Positions 44,726 through 53,079 of a DNA stretch of 64,000 bases are shown here, one piece after another; within the stretch, counting starts at the first letter, position 1, and each line of letters opens with the position of its first letter. This DNA is from Chitinophagaceae bacterium. Lineage in GTDB: Bacteria; Bacteroidota; Bacteroidia; Chitinophagales; UBA10324. Both the position numbers and the translations under genes were made by a program. The notes beneath the pieces are model-generated. The model was not told the DNA's origin. It made no database searches and saw nothing but the letters and a program-made list of their open reading frames with translations. The stretch lies in the NCBI GenBank assembly GCA_016704325.1, contig JADJAG010000007.1, positions 62,001-126,000 on the forward strand, read 5' to 3'.

Positions 44726-45736
44726 TCATTCAGAAAGCGAAACCTGGTTATCCCAAAGCAGATTGCATCCTCGGATATCGCTATAATCCGTTCTGCCAAG
44801 CGTTTCGAAAGTGCCATCCACAAATGTCTTCCCCAGGTCTGCAGTGGCTATAAATGCGCAGGAATCGAGGTTGGCCAAATCAATAATGTTGATGGCACCA
44901 ACCGTATTTGTTCCAAGCAGTTGCAGCGGATCATTCACATCACGAATCAAAATCTTCATCCACGACGGGGCATGAAATTTACCATCTTCCATCATATAAG
45001 CCTGCGATAACAATTCAGTCATCCCGTATTCACTATAGATGGTTTGCACGCCAAAAGCCTGCTTCAACAATTCATGCAGTGCCTTCCGGGTCAGCTCAGC
45101 GCCACGGCCTTTCATACCACCGGTTTCCATTATGCGAGTATGCTTCAAGTTGCATGGAAATTTATTCGCAAAATCTAACAATGCAAAACTGACTCCTATT
45201 AACAATGTTTTTTGTTGTGACTTTTCCAAAGAAACCAACCTGTTGAACAATATTTCATATTCGTTTAGAAAAAAACCATTCATTGGATGGTTCGATTGTC
45301 CGGCAAGTTGCATAGTCATGTAAACAAGCGAAGAATCTTCCCTTTCAAGATAAGATGGAAGCAATGCGAGTAAACAATAATCAGCAGGATCGCCAAAAAA
45401 TTGGTGAAAGCATTTTGTGAAACTCGTTTCATAGATCGAAAGATCGGTGATATAATGAAGGCTTGTTTGTAATCCCGTAGTACCACTGCTGCTGAATATT
45501 TTTTGAATGGCCCCGTCACCGGTAACAACTTTATAGCTTTTAAATAGCTCTACAGGCAGGAAGGGTATCTGTGTATAATGAAGCACAGCTGCCATATCAG
45601 TATGCATCAAAGAGCAGTATTCACGATAAACGGAATTGTATTGGTATTGGTAATGGAAAACCTCCAGGCACAGGCTGTTGAAGGAATCCGGATTCACTTC
45701 AAACAATTTATCAAGTATTGCAGCGCGATTCAGCAT
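44726..45736 (-). CDS. LuxE-like acyl-protein synthetase family protein
   Basis: 336 residues from the ATG at 45736 (an in-frame ATG at 45772 adds 12). AMP-forming ligase-like signatures of the LuxE family (PF04443): PFLPVELFKSYKVVTG, IFSSSGTTGLQTS (the P-loop-like acyl-adenylation motif), RIMETGGMKGRGAELTR and YSEYGMTELLSQAY. LuxE activates fatty acids for transfer. In Bacteroidota, relatives occur without light genes, possibly in cell-envelope or lipid pathways. No luxC-type reductase is adjacent, so the substrate is unknown. Confidence 0.8.
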   Translation of the reverse strand: MLNRAAILDKLFEVNPDSFNSLCLEVFHYQYQYNSVYREYCSLMHTDMAAVLHYTQIPFLPVELFKSYKVVTGDGAIQKIFSSSGTTGLQTSLHYITDLSIYETSFTKCFHQFFGDPADYCLLALLPSYLEREDSSLVYMTMQLAGQSNHPMNGFFLNEYEILFNRLVSLEKSQQKTLLIGVSFALLDFANKFPCNLKHTRIMETGGMKGRGAELTRKALHELLKQAFGVQTIYSEYGMTELLSQAYMMEDGKFHAPSWMKILIRDVNDPLQLLGTNTVGAINIIDLANLDSCAFIATADLGKTFVDGTFETLGRTDYSDIRGCNLLWDNQVSLSE

Positions 45737-45811
45737 AACATTACCCCGTTTCCATGCGTTTAAGACGGGCATTAATGCCGCAAAGAAAAGATTTTATAAT
45801 TTCGAAGAATC

Positions 45812-46261
45812 ATGAAGTACCTTTTATTCATCACAGCAGTTATTATTTCCCTGTTTACGGCCTGCCTCAATCCTCCGGAATACCCGGAAGAACCGATCAT
45901 CTTATTTGATTCCATTTCAAAAACTTTTGTAAAAGGACTTCCTTCATCAGATTCTATAACTTTTGTGATCTCCTTCACTGATGGGGACGGCGACCTCGGT
46001 GCCTCCAGTTCCGATACCGTGCCGAACCTCTTTTTTAAAGACAGCCGTACCGGATTTATCAATGCCTTTCAATTCCCAAATGTAACGCCGGAAGGAAATG
46101 TAAAGGATATCTCTGGTACCATCAGTTATGTTTTTACGCCTTTCAGTTGTAACCCCGGCAAACTGATCGATACTTTCTATTATACCATATTTATTGACGA
46201 CCGTGCAGGCCATCGTAGCAATGAAGTAACCAGTCCGGTTGTCATCTGCGATTGCAATTAA
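45812..46261 (+). CDS. Small lipoprotein of unknown function
   Basis: 149 residues. Lipobox-type signal (MKYLLFITAVIISLFTACLN, lipidated Cys18). The mature part has one Ig-like/beta domain with FVISFTDGDGDLGASSSDT, a calcium-binding-like acidic loop, and ends YYTIFIDDRAGHRSNEVTSP. It is divergent from the LuxE-like gene, with 39 bases between that gene's outermost possible start and this ATG. Not recognised beyond 'Bacteroidota lipoprotein'. Confidence 0.75.
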   Translation: MKYLLFITAVIISLFTACLNPPEYPEEPIILFDSISKTFVKGLPSSDSITFVISFTDGDGDLGASSSDTVPNLFFKDSRTGFINAFQFPNVTPEGNVKDISGTISYVFTPFSCNPGKLIDTFYYTIFIDDRAGHRSNEVTSPVVICDCN

Positions 46262-46299
46262 TTGATTCTGTGCATAGGAAGGGTAGTGGTTATCAATCA

Positions 46300-46380
46300 T
46301 TGATTATTGAAAATTGGATATTGAATATTGAGTGTTGAAATTTTCAACACTCAATATCCAACACTCAACACCCAATTTTC
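46300..46380. repeat. AT-rich palindrome between convergent genes
   Basis: ATTGAGTGTTGAAA (46327-46340) is followed directly by its inverse TTTTCAACACTCAAT, and further TTGGATATTGAATATTGAG words surround it. It belongs to the same family as the repeats at 2151-2210, 59731-59820 and 60131-60270. Its place between the lipoprotein gene and accC suggests it also ends both transcripts. Confidence 0.75.
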
Positions 46381-46390
46381 ATTTATCCTA

Positions 46391-47890
46391 CTACAACAAC
46401 CTGTTCTTCCTCCATTTCGTATGCGACTTAGCCAGTGCTTTTTTCCCTGTCAATGGTTCGCCCGTTACATCGCCGGCGCCGGCAAGTGCTGCACCTAACA
46501 AGGCAACGATCTCTTTCTCTCCTGCATCTTCAGGTTGCAACTGAATGCTATCGGTTTTAAAATATTTAGGAATGAATCCGGTATCAAAATGTCCGCTCAG
46601 AAAATCCGGATGCTCCAAAACCCACTTGCCAAAGGTGAGGGTCGTTTGCACGCCGGTGATTTCATATTCATCAATGGCACGTTTCAAACGCTCAATGGCT
46701 TCACTCCGGTCTTTCCCATGTGCGATAAGCTTGGCCAGCATGGGATCATAATATATGGGAATGTCCATGCCTTCTTCAAATCCATCATCTACCCGCACGC
46801 CCGGGCCTTGTGGCCTGCGGTAGGTTTTCAGTTTGCCGATATCCGGTAAAAAATTGTTCATCGGATCTTCGGCGCAAACCCGAAGCTCCATGGCATGCCC
46901 ATGTATTTTTAAATCCTCCTGCGTGAAGCTCAGCTTTTCGCCTCGTGCAATCTTAATCTGTTCTTTTACTAGGTCGAGGCCTGTGATGAATTCCGTTACC
47001 GGATGCTCTACCTGCAGCCTGGTATTCATCTCCAGGAAATAATAGTTGAGTTGGTCATCAACCAGGAATTCTACCGTGCCTGCATTGTAATAACCACAGG
47101 CTTTTGCCAGGGCAACGGCACTGTTACCCATCCTTTGTCGCATTTCTTCAGTCAGGATGGAAGAGGGTGCTTCTTCAATAAGTTTTTGATGCCTTCTTTG
47201 TATAGAACATTCCCTTTCAAAAAGATACACCACATTGCCATGCTGATCGCCCAAAATCTGAATCTCAATATGGCGTGGAGCTGTCACATACTTCTCAATA
47301 AATACAGAGCCATCACCAAAAGCTGCCTGTGCTTCGCTTATGGCGCGGTTCAGTTGTTCTTCAAATTCCTTTTCATTTTCTACAGTGCGCATTCCTTTGC
47401 CACCACCACCGGCCGAGGCTTTGATAAGCACAGGATAGCCGATTTTAGCGGCAATCTTTTTTGCTTCACTGATACCCGCAATCGGTTGTTCTGTACCGGG
47501 CACAAGAGGAACATGGTGCTTCTTTGCTGTTTCCTTGGCAGCGAGTTTGCTGCCCATTAGTTCCATAGCTTCCGGGGAAGGCCCGATAAAAATGATCCCC
47601 GCATCTCTCACCTGCCTGGCAAATACTGCATTTTCACTTAAGAACCCATAGCCGGGATGTATGGCATCTACTTTTAGTTGTTTGCAGACCTCCAGGATTC
47701 TGTCGCCTCGCAGGTACGACTGACTGGAAGGTGGTGGCCCAATGCACACTGCTTCATCGGCATATCGGACATGTAAGGCATTGCGGTCGGCTTCTGAATA
47801 GACTGCAACGGTTTTAATACCCATTTCCCTTGCAGAGCGCATGATCCGAAGGGTTATCTCGCCCCTGTTGGCAATCAGGATTTTCTTCAT
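46391..47890 (-). CDS. accC: Biotin carboxylase subunit of an acyl-CoA carboxylase
   Basis: 499 residues. The N-terminal domain starts MKKILIANRGEITLRIMRSA. The ATP-grasp domain has GGGGKGMRTV, and the substrate sites HRQ-like SIQRRHQKLIEEAPS and EMNTRLQVEHPVTE are present. The C-terminal biotin-carboxylase domain includes HAMELRVCAEDP. A tail of about 50 residues (EIVALLGAALAGAGD...) exceeds the usual about 450 of AccC and is typical of Bacteroidota acetyl/propionyl-CoA carboxylase subunits. It carboxylates biotin on a carrier protein. No biotin carrier or carboxyltransferase gene is adjacent, so acetyl- versus propionyl-CoA specificity is open. Confidence 0.93.
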   Translation of the reverse strand: MKKILIANRGEITLRIMRSAREMGIKTVAVYSEADRNALHVRYADEAVCIGPPPSSQSYLRGDRILEVCKQLKVDAIHPGYGFLSENAVFARQVRDAGIIFIGPSPEAMELMGSKLAAKETAKKHHVPLVPGTEQPIAGISEAKKIAAKIGYPVLIKASAGGGGKGMRTVENEKEFEEQLNRAISEAQAAFGDGSVFIEKYVTAPRHIEIQILGDQHGNVVYLFERECSIQRRHQKLIEEAPSSILTEEMRQRMGNSAVALAKACGYYNAGTVEFLVDDQLNYYFLEMNTRLQVEHPVTEFITGLDLVKEQIKIARGEKLSFTQEDLKIHGHAMELRVCAEDPMNNFLPDIGKLKTYRRPQGPGVRVDDGFEEGMDIPIYYDPMLAKLIAHGKDRSEAIERLKRAIDEYEITGVQTTLTFGKWVLEHPDFLSGHFDTGFIPKYFKTDSIQLQPEDAGEKEIVALLGAALAGAGDVTGEPLTGKKALAKSHTKWRKNRLL

Positions 47891-47928
47891 GGCTGAAAAA
47901 TAATGAATGAAAAATTGAAAATGGATGA

Positions 47929-48282
47929 CTAATATCCTCTTTGCCTAACACTCTCCATTGTGATTACCGTTAATTTTTTTTGAAAATCAAATTTGGCGTC
48001 TTTGATTAGTTCTTCTATAATTTTGCCAGGTTCATTACTTTCGTATACATCTAATCTAAGGTAGATAACACCCATTTCAGGCCTGTAATTGTGCTTGAAT
48101 ATTAATTCCCCATAATCCCGATCGAAGGTCAATATTGTTCTTGCCTCTTTTATAGCTATTTCCATTACTTCATTATCAGAAATACTCGGGTTGTGTGTGC
48201 CAATTGCTTTAATGTCAAAACCTCCGTTAATCAGAAGCTTTACGCTATCCATTGGGAAATTTTCATTTGCAAGCAATTTCAT
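47929..48282 (-). CDS. DUF5615 family PIN-like protein (probable toxin)
   Basis: 117 residues. PIN-like fold of the DUF5615/Mut7-C type: MKLLANENFPMDSVKLL with an acidic N-terminal residue, GTHNPSISDNEVMEIA and LTFDRDYGELIF (conserved Asp residues). Stop at 47929. The start overlaps the upstream DUF433 gene by 4 bases. DUF433-DUF5615 pairs are a widespread toxin-antitoxin-like arrangement. Toxin activity is inferred from the family, not shown. Confidence 0.88.
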   Translation of the reverse strand: MKLLANENFPMDSVKLLINGGFDIKAIGTHNPSISDNEVMEIAIKEARTILTFDRDYGELIFKHNYRPEMGVIYLRLDVYESNEPGKIIEELIKDAKFDFQKKLTVITMESVRQRGY

Positions 48283-48518
48283 GACGCTTTGTCAATTGGT
48301 GTATATAATAATCCATCCTGGATACAGTCGTAGAGGTATGAAAATACAGCCCTTAAACTGTCATGGGTCAGACGCGGATAGTTATCTAAAATTTTTTGCT
48401 CGCTCCAACCTTGAGCTAACAATGATACAATATGATCTACTGAAATTCTTGTTCCCCTTATGGTTGGTTTTCCAAGAAGAATCTCTTTTTCAGAAACTAT
48501 ATAATTTTGCCAATTCAT
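48279..48518 (-). CDS. DUF433 domain protein (probable antitoxin)
   Basis: 79 residues with the DUF433 pattern: GKPTIRGTRISVDHIVSLLA, EQKILDNYPRLTHDSLRAVF. It is a small helix-turn-helix-like protein, usually encoded just before a DUF5615 PIN-like partner, as here (4-base overlap). It probably neutralises the partner and may repress the pair's promoter. Confidence 0.88.
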   Translation of the reverse strand: MNWQNYIVSEKEILLGKPTIRGTRISVDHIVSLLAQGWSEQKILDNYPRLTHDSLRAVFSYLYDCIQDGLLYTPIDKAS

Positions 48519-48651
48519 AGTCTAAAAATATGAAATTTTTGTTCATTTAGAAATGCCTGAAAAAAGTGGCAGCTAACGCAAAGCCATTGTTATGGCAGGC
48601 ATTCTCCAGATTCGTGCGCGAATGCGAGGCAAGGTTTGAGTAGAGGCAAGT

Positions 48652-49347
48652 TTGGTTAGCGCACGCGTTCGCCTCCCTCATTGCTTGCCTGCAAACGCGC
48701 GAGTTTGGGTTTATGATAACCAGTTTCAGGGAACCCTTAGCCCTCGGCTCGAGAGGACTAAGGATATTTTTATATTTGGTTGTACGGTGGCGCTTCGTGT
48801 TTCTGACTTACTTAACTTAAATGGATCAAACCTTGAAATTAGTAATGATAGTTACTATTTGAAGGTAACCTCAAAGAAGACACAAACCTTCACACGCATA
48901 AAATTACCGGACTATGCTATAGAAATCCTCAAAAAATATCATTGCAAACGGCACAGGAAACTGCTACCGGTGATTACTAACTATAACCTCAACAAGAACA
49001 TAAAACTGCTTGCACAAACCGCCGGTTGGACTGATCCATTTGCAAAAATGCGCAGTCGAAGAGGCATTTCTGAATCGCCTGGAAAGCAGCTAAAGAACCA
49101 GACAACTCATCGTTTTTGCGACTTGCTGACTTCTCATACCATGAGGAGAACAGCCATAACCACCATGCTTTCTTTAGGAATGACAGAGTATATGGTAAGA
49201 AAAATATCAGGGCATTCAGCCAATAGCAAGGAATTTTTCAGGTATGTGGCTCTTGCTCAGTCTTATATTGACAAAGAGACCGAAGCCTTTTATCAACGAC
49301 TTTCAGAAACTAAATTTTCGCAACAAAATTTAGTAAGGAATACTTAA
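48652..49347 (+). CDS. Tyrosine recombinase, N-terminally truncated
   Basis: The readable part is the catalytic domain of a phage-type integrase: the first Arg in CTVALRVSDLLNLNG, the HxxR box in SHTMRRTAITTML, GHSANSKEFFRY with the probable nucleophile Tyr, and a normal C-terminus. The core-binding domain is missing. Before about 48735 the frame reads through low-complexity, GC-rich sequence without homology, and no ATG exists, so the listed start is only where the frame opens. It is most likely a relic at the left edge of the Rhs island. Confidence 0.75.
   Translation: MVSARVRLPHCLPANARVWVYDNQFQGTLSPRLERTKDIFIFGCTVALRVSDLLNLNGSNLEISNDSYYLKVTSKKTQTFTRIKLPDYAIEILKKYHCKRHRKLLPVITNYNLNKNIKLLAQTAGWTDPFAKMRSRRGISESPGKQLKNQTTHRFCDLLTSHTMRRTAITTMLSLGMTEYMVRKISGHSANSKEFFRYVALAQSYIDKETEAFYQRLSETKFSQQNLVRNT
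48655..48720. repeat. GC-rich segment repeated at 52945-53000
   Basis: GCGCACGCGTTCGCCTCCCT followed by CATTGCTTGCCTGCAAACGC and GCGAG. At 52945-53000 the related CGCGCACTTGTTCGCCTCCC, then CTTTACTGCAAACCATCGCG, is found. Both lie at edges of Rhs fragments and each can fold on itself (CGCG...CGCG). Possibly recombination sites. Confidence 0.45.
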
Positions 49348-49376
49348 ATTTCATGCGTAAATAAGCAAAATTCGGC

Positions 49377-50417
49377 ATGAATTTGAGCCTAGCCTATCTT
49401 CTGTATGATAATCCCAGTAAGGATTTGAGCGAAAAAGATTACTATCCGGGCGGGATGGTAATGCCGGGGAGGAGTTTCTCATCATCAAATTATGATTTCG
49501 GCTACCAAGGCTCATTAAAAGATGATGAAATCTCAGGTATTGGGAATAATTACACTACCTACTTCCGCGAGTTAGAAGTGCGCTTAAATAGGTGGTGGAC
49601 AACTGATCCCAAAAGTTCCCTTACACCTTGGGAATCTCCATACCTAAGCATGGGTGGAAATCCAACAATGTATAATGATCCTTATGGAGATTATCTATGG
49701 GGTTTGATAGGCTCTACTGCAGAGCAAAGACAATCAGCTAAAGCAGTTGCCAGTGAAACGGATGGAGATATTCAGCATTTTAAAAAAAAATCGATTCATG
49801 TTGATTATTCGATTGCTTATTCTGAATTTGAGTCCGGGGTTATTATAGAATCAAAAACGGCACGATTTAGAGAAAATGGACTGCTTGAAACAGGCAGCGC
49901 GTTGATAGATGATTGGAACGATCAGAAATTAGAGGCTCTAAACCAAGGGAGAGAAATTTCATGGAATGAAAGTGGGCTACAATCAAAATATGTATATGAT
50001 GGTATTAAACCAGATTATACGCTTGAATCAGTAGTTTTAGGCGGGATAGCCTCTAAAGGATTGGAACTGGGCATTAATGCAGTAAGAAATTCTGCCTCTA
50101 CAACACTTTTTCGATCCGTTGCACAAAAGGAATTGGACGATATTGCACTAAATGGCCTAAGAACAAATCCGGTTGGTGGTTATGAAACCGGAAAACTCTT
50201 TGCAACAACTGCAGACGATGCATCAAAATGGAGTAAGTTAAACTATAAATATGATGCAACTCCAAAGACAATAATTCAAGTTCGAGTCAGTAATAGTATT
50301 ATAAAGCAGTCTTATCATTTTACTGCTGACGGGATGAAAGCCATTTCAGTTGATTCTCGATTTTTATCAAACATTTCTAAAGTAAAACCTCTAAACTTGA
50401 GTAATTTATCGAAATGA
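49377..50417 (+). CDS. Orphan Rhs C-terminal cassette with ADP-ribosyltransferase-like toxin tip
   Basis: 346 residues. Residues about 15-105 are the end of an Rhs core (YYPGGMVMPGRSFSSSNYDF, GYQGSLKDDEISG, RELEVRLNRWWTTDPKSS, YLSMGGNPTMYNDPYGD), where conserved Rhs proteins end and variable toxin tips begin. There is no YD-repeat shell and no signal peptide, so it cannot be exported alone. The tip ends with TLFRSVAQKELDDIALNGLR, YETGKLFATTADDASKWSK and TIIQVRV, which resemble ART-fold polymorphic toxins (moderate certainty). The stop overlaps the next gene (ATGA), a probable immunity gene. Confidence 0.75.
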   Translation: MNLSLAYLLYDNPSKDLSEKDYYPGGMVMPGRSFSSSNYDFGYQGSLKDDEISGIGNNYTTYFRELEVRLNRWWTTDPKSSLTPWESPYLSMGGNPTMYNDPYGDYLWGLIGSTAEQRQSAKAVASETDGDIQHFKKKSIHVDYSIAYSEFESGVIIESKTARFRENGLLETGSALIDDWNDQKLEALNQGREISWNESGLQSKYVYDGIKPDYTLESVVLGGIASKGLELGINAVRNSASTTLFRSVAQKELDDIALNGLRTNPVGGYETGKLFATTADDASKWSKLNYKYDATPKTIIQVRVSNSIIKQSYHFTADGMKAISVDSRFLSNISKVKPLNLSNLSK

Positions 50418-50740
50418 ATGAGTTTTATAAAATAAAAGCATTAGTAAAATTCCTATCTAAAACAGAGGGTGGGTTTAGAAATGCACCATTACTTGCAGGA
50501 TATCGCCCAAACTTTGACTTTGGAGGTGAATCATTTAAAGACGGAATTTTTTCCTTTGATAGGAATAAGATGATTTATCCAGGCGATGAGTTTGAATCCG
50601 ATATTTTATTCCACGATAATAGGTTTTTTGGTAAGAACTTTGGAAAAGGTTCTCATTTTACTTTTATGGAAGGGAGGAATAAAGTGGGAGAGGGCAAAGT
50701 ATTAGAAGTAATAGGTTTAGTCTCCTTTCATAAAGAATAA
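50414..50740 (+). CDS. EF-Tu domain III-like small protein, probable immunity protein
   Basis: 108 residues that follow the plan of the C-terminal domain of elongation factor Tu (GTP_EFTU_D3): KTEGGFRNAPLLAGYRPNFD matches the EF-Tu segment with GYRPQF, MIYPGDEFESDILF matches the MPGD strand, and HFTFMEGRNKVGEGKVLEVI matches the REGGRTVGAG segment. There is no GTPase domain. It overlaps the toxin-tip gene by 4 bases. Known: polymorphic toxins are encoded with a downstream immunity gene. Inference: this is the immunity protein, built on an EF-Tu barrel. Confidence 0.7.
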   Translation: MNEFYKIKALVKFLSKTEGGFRNAPLLAGYRPNFDFGGESFKDGIFSFDRNKMIYPGDEFESDILFHDNRFFGKNFGKGSHFTFMEGRNKVGEGKVLEVIGLVSFHKE

Positions 50741-50765
50741 CAATAATCCGAAAAAAAATATACAA

Positions 50766-51170
50766 ATGATCAATAATTATTTATTCTCATTTATGCTTCT
50801 GATAATTTCCTCAGTGGCCATTGCTCAGACACAAGCATTAGATAAGAAACATTTACTCTGTAAAACATGGGTTTTGGAAAAGTATAAAGAGACAAACGGA
50901 AAAATTTATTATCCACCTTCAGAATTGAGGAGTGAGTATTTAAAATACAACTGCGATGGAACAATGGAAAGTATCGAAGGAGGATTGTTGCTAAAAGGAA
51001 AATGGACATTTGATGAATCAGAAGGCACTATCACTTCTATACAAAATGCTACTAAAGATTATCCTGCTAAGATTGTAACACGAATTATTATGATTACAGA
51101 GAAAGAACTTGTGATAGAAGGAATTGATGCAGGAGGTGATAAACTGATTCTATATTTACGATCAAAATAG
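50766..51170 (+). CDS. Secreted lipocalin-like protein
   Basis: 134 residues. Signal peptide (NNYLFSFMLLIISSVAIAQT) and a small beta-barrel-like domain: LLCKTWVLEKYKETNGKIYY, LKYNCDGTMESIEGG, LLKGKWTFDES and KELVIEGIDAGGDKLILYLR. It resembles the lipocalin-like families common in Bacteroidota. It follows the immunity-like gene by 25 bases and may belong to the cassette. Confidence 0.6.
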   Translation: MINNYLFSFMLLIISSVAIAQTQALDKKHLLCKTWVLEKYKETNGKIYYPPSELRSEYLKYNCDGTMESIEGGLLLKGKWTFDESEGTITSIQNATKDYPAKIVTRIIMITEKELVIEGIDAGGDKLILYLRSK

Positions 51171-51232
51171 TAAGTATAATTATTTGAATATCACGGAAGC
51201 TAAGGTTCGAAGCTAAAATGTAGATTTCAAAA

Positions 51233-51294
51233 GATCAAGATGGTTATCCGGGCGGGATGGTTATGCCGGATAAAAATTTTAATGTAGATGCTTA
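51233..51294 (+). pseudogene. Fragment of an Rhs core (PGGMVMP segment)
   Basis: Codes DGYPGGMVMPDKNFNVDA followed by a stop, i.e. only the junction motif of the Rhs core. No start and no upstream Rhs. A relic showing that this short DNA segment is the place of recombination. Confidence 0.65.
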
Positions 51295-51415
51295 ATTTCT
51301 CGGCAACTCAACCTTAAAGCAATTTAAAATTTCATTACCAGCTAAGAGTATTAAAACTGATAGGTATCTAATCCAATCCTGATCATGTGTCAAGAAATCT
51401 TAATTTTGGCACTCT

Positions 51416-51835
51416 TTAGTTCCCTATCATTTTTGTGCACTCTATAGTGTTATCCTCAGAAGATATCGTCATTTGATTGCCTGACTCATCCAGGTTTATC
51501 TTGAACTTACCATTAAAAATGGCTGTTTTAGCAGTTATATGTAAATAATAAGTTTGTTTCAATTTGATAATTTTCCATGAGGCATCCTTCTCCAAAGCAT
51601 CATAGGAAGGAACTCGGCAGTTACCATTTTTTTCGAAGATAATCATATTACTAATAAAATTGTATATCGGTACCTCTTCATTGTTTATGATTGCTTTTTT
51701 TATAACCCAGGTTCCTCCTACTTTATCGTAAGTGTCATCGCAAGAGGACGCAAACAATAGGATAAAGATCACGGTTATCTGAATTACACTTCTACAGAAT
51801 ATCGAATTATTTCTGCTTTTCGTCCACAGGAACAT
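51416..51835 (-). CDS. Lipoprotein with lipocalin-like domain, after an Rhs cassette
   Basis: About 139 residues from the ATG at 51835, chosen because a lipoprotein signal follows (SVIQITVIFILLFASSC, Cys32). The frame is open further, but that part overlaps the Rhs gene. The domain contains KVGGTWVIKKAIINNEEVPI, IIFEKNGNCRVPSYD and TYYLHITAKTAIFNGKFKIN, like small lipocalin-type proteins. It overlaps the 3' end of the Rhs cassette by 29 bases. Possible immunity protein; function unproven. Confidence 0.6.
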   Translation of the reverse strand: MFLWTKSRNNSIFCRSVIQITVIFILLFASSCDDTYDKVGGTWVIKKAIINNEEVPIYNFISNMIIFEKNGNCRVPSYDALEKDASWKIIKLKQTYYLHITAKTAIFNGKFKINLDESGNQMTISSEDNTIECTKMIGN

Positions 51836-52814
51836 AAATTGATTTAGGTTTAAAATTATCCATAGTTTGAGCAGGAGTTTCATTATCATGCTTTGGTTTA
51901 TAGTTTTGGGAAACATTCTTAACAACATCAATTCCTATGTTATAAATTTTATCATCAGAACTAGGGTTTGTCCCGCTCAAAACCACATTTAAAATATTTC
52001 CCAAGGCCGTTGGATTCTGATAATCTTCCGGGATAATCCCTTGGCGTAATGCTGTATTGACATCAGCGATTGCAGACTGAAGCATTATTGACTGCTCTTT
52101 TATTTGGTCAAGATCATTATTCACCAAATTATTTGCAATTGCTGTACCTCCATAATTAATAACATCCACAATTGCAATACTTACACCAAGTGTTCTATTC
52201 CCTAAGACTGTAGAAGATTCAACCGATCTATCTTTAAATCTTTTATCAGGCAGTCCTGTGCTTTTTGCTATGGGCTTTTCCACCGGTATAGTAGACGGAT
52301 TGTGGGCCGGATCTTCAGAATTTGAAGGACCCAGCTCATCTTGAGGATAATCTTTTCTCCCAATTGATAATATGCCCAGCGATAGATCAATACCAATTTC
52401 CCCGGATTTCCAATACTCACTAGAGCGATTCATTTGGATTACCCTATACTGGCTTACAGATGACAAATTCGTTACTTTTATTTTAACAGAACCATCTACC
52501 ACTTCTATTCGTGCTTCATTGGCATTTAAGTATTCTAATCCATCCAAATCAATCCCGGAAATAGGATTATTGCTTCCAAATTGATATGTTGATAAACTTG
52601 GGTATTTTATTGCTAATGGGTCAATAGTTAAAAATCTCCCTATTCTTTTATCATAGATTCTCATTCCATAATCCTGTTTCAACCATTCAGAGTCATCTTC
52701 TTTTCCATTGAATGAAAATGGATACTCATATGCACTAAAATTCCTCTCCGGCATTACCATCCCGCCCGGATAGTAATCTTGCTCACTCAAAAGGCTCCTA
52801 TAATTCACATTCAT
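51807..52814 (-). CDS. Orphan Rhs C-terminal cassette, unknown tip
   Basis: 335 residues. The core end (QDYYPGGMVMPERNFSAYEY, FSFNGKEDDSEWLKQDYGMR, YDKRIGRFLTIDPLAIKYPS, FGSNNPISGIDLDGLE) is followed by a tip of about 240 residues without recognised catalytic motif (EPIAKSTGLPDKRFKDRS-like stretch, a hydrophobic IAIVDVINYGGTAIA segment). The N-terminal shell is missing and translation starts just before the YYPGGMVMP motif, as in the other cassettes. Orientation is opposite to 49377-50417. Confidence 0.75.
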   Translation of the reverse strand: MNVNYRSLLSEQDYYPGGMVMPERNFSAYEYPFSFNGKEDDSEWLKQDYGMRIYDKRIGRFLTIDPLAIKYPSLSTYQFGSNNPISGIDLDGLEYLNANEARIEVVDGSVKIKVTNLSSVSQYRVIQMNRSSEYWKSGEIGIDLSLGILSIGRKDYPQDELGPSNSEDPAHNPSTIPVEKPIAKSTGLPDKRFKDRSVESSTVLGNRTLGVSIAIVDVINYGGTAIANNLVNNDLDQIKEQSIMLQSAIADVNTALRQGIIPEDYQNPTALGNILNVVLSGTNPSSDDKIYNIGIDVVKNVSQNYKPKHDNETPAQTMDNFKPKSIYVPVDEKQK

Positions 52815-52944
52815 ATAAAGACTAGTTTGCCGGATGAATTTACAGTATTATTGAATATTATTGGCAATAAGTTATTATTAAGTTCCAAACAAAAATGAGG
52901 ATCTACAAAGAAGAGGACAAAGATGAAAAATAGAGAAGTAATCG

Positions 52945-53000
52945 CGCACTTGTTCGCCTCCCTCAACCTTTACTGCAAACCATCGCGAGTGAGGGACATA
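52945..53000. repeat. Second copy of the GC-rich island-edge segment
   Basis: CGCGCACTTGTTCGCCTCCC and CTGCAAACCATCGCGAG parallel 48655-48720. It lies in the 265-base gap between two Rhs-derived gene groups; nothing else is recognised there. Confidence 0.4.
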
Positions 53001-53079
53001 CCCGACAATGGACACATAAGTATGGCAATATGTTAACCTATGATGAAACTTGTCTTTTTTATTGAGGCTTAAAAAAAAT

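Noticed and set aside
47003..47560. 185-codon plus-strand ORF within accC
   Set aside because: Antisense of the conserved ATP-grasp domain; no independent support.
48560..48670. Integron attC site
   Set aside because: GCTAAC and GTTAGC words form only a 6-bp inverted pair, without attC spacing or an integron integrase.
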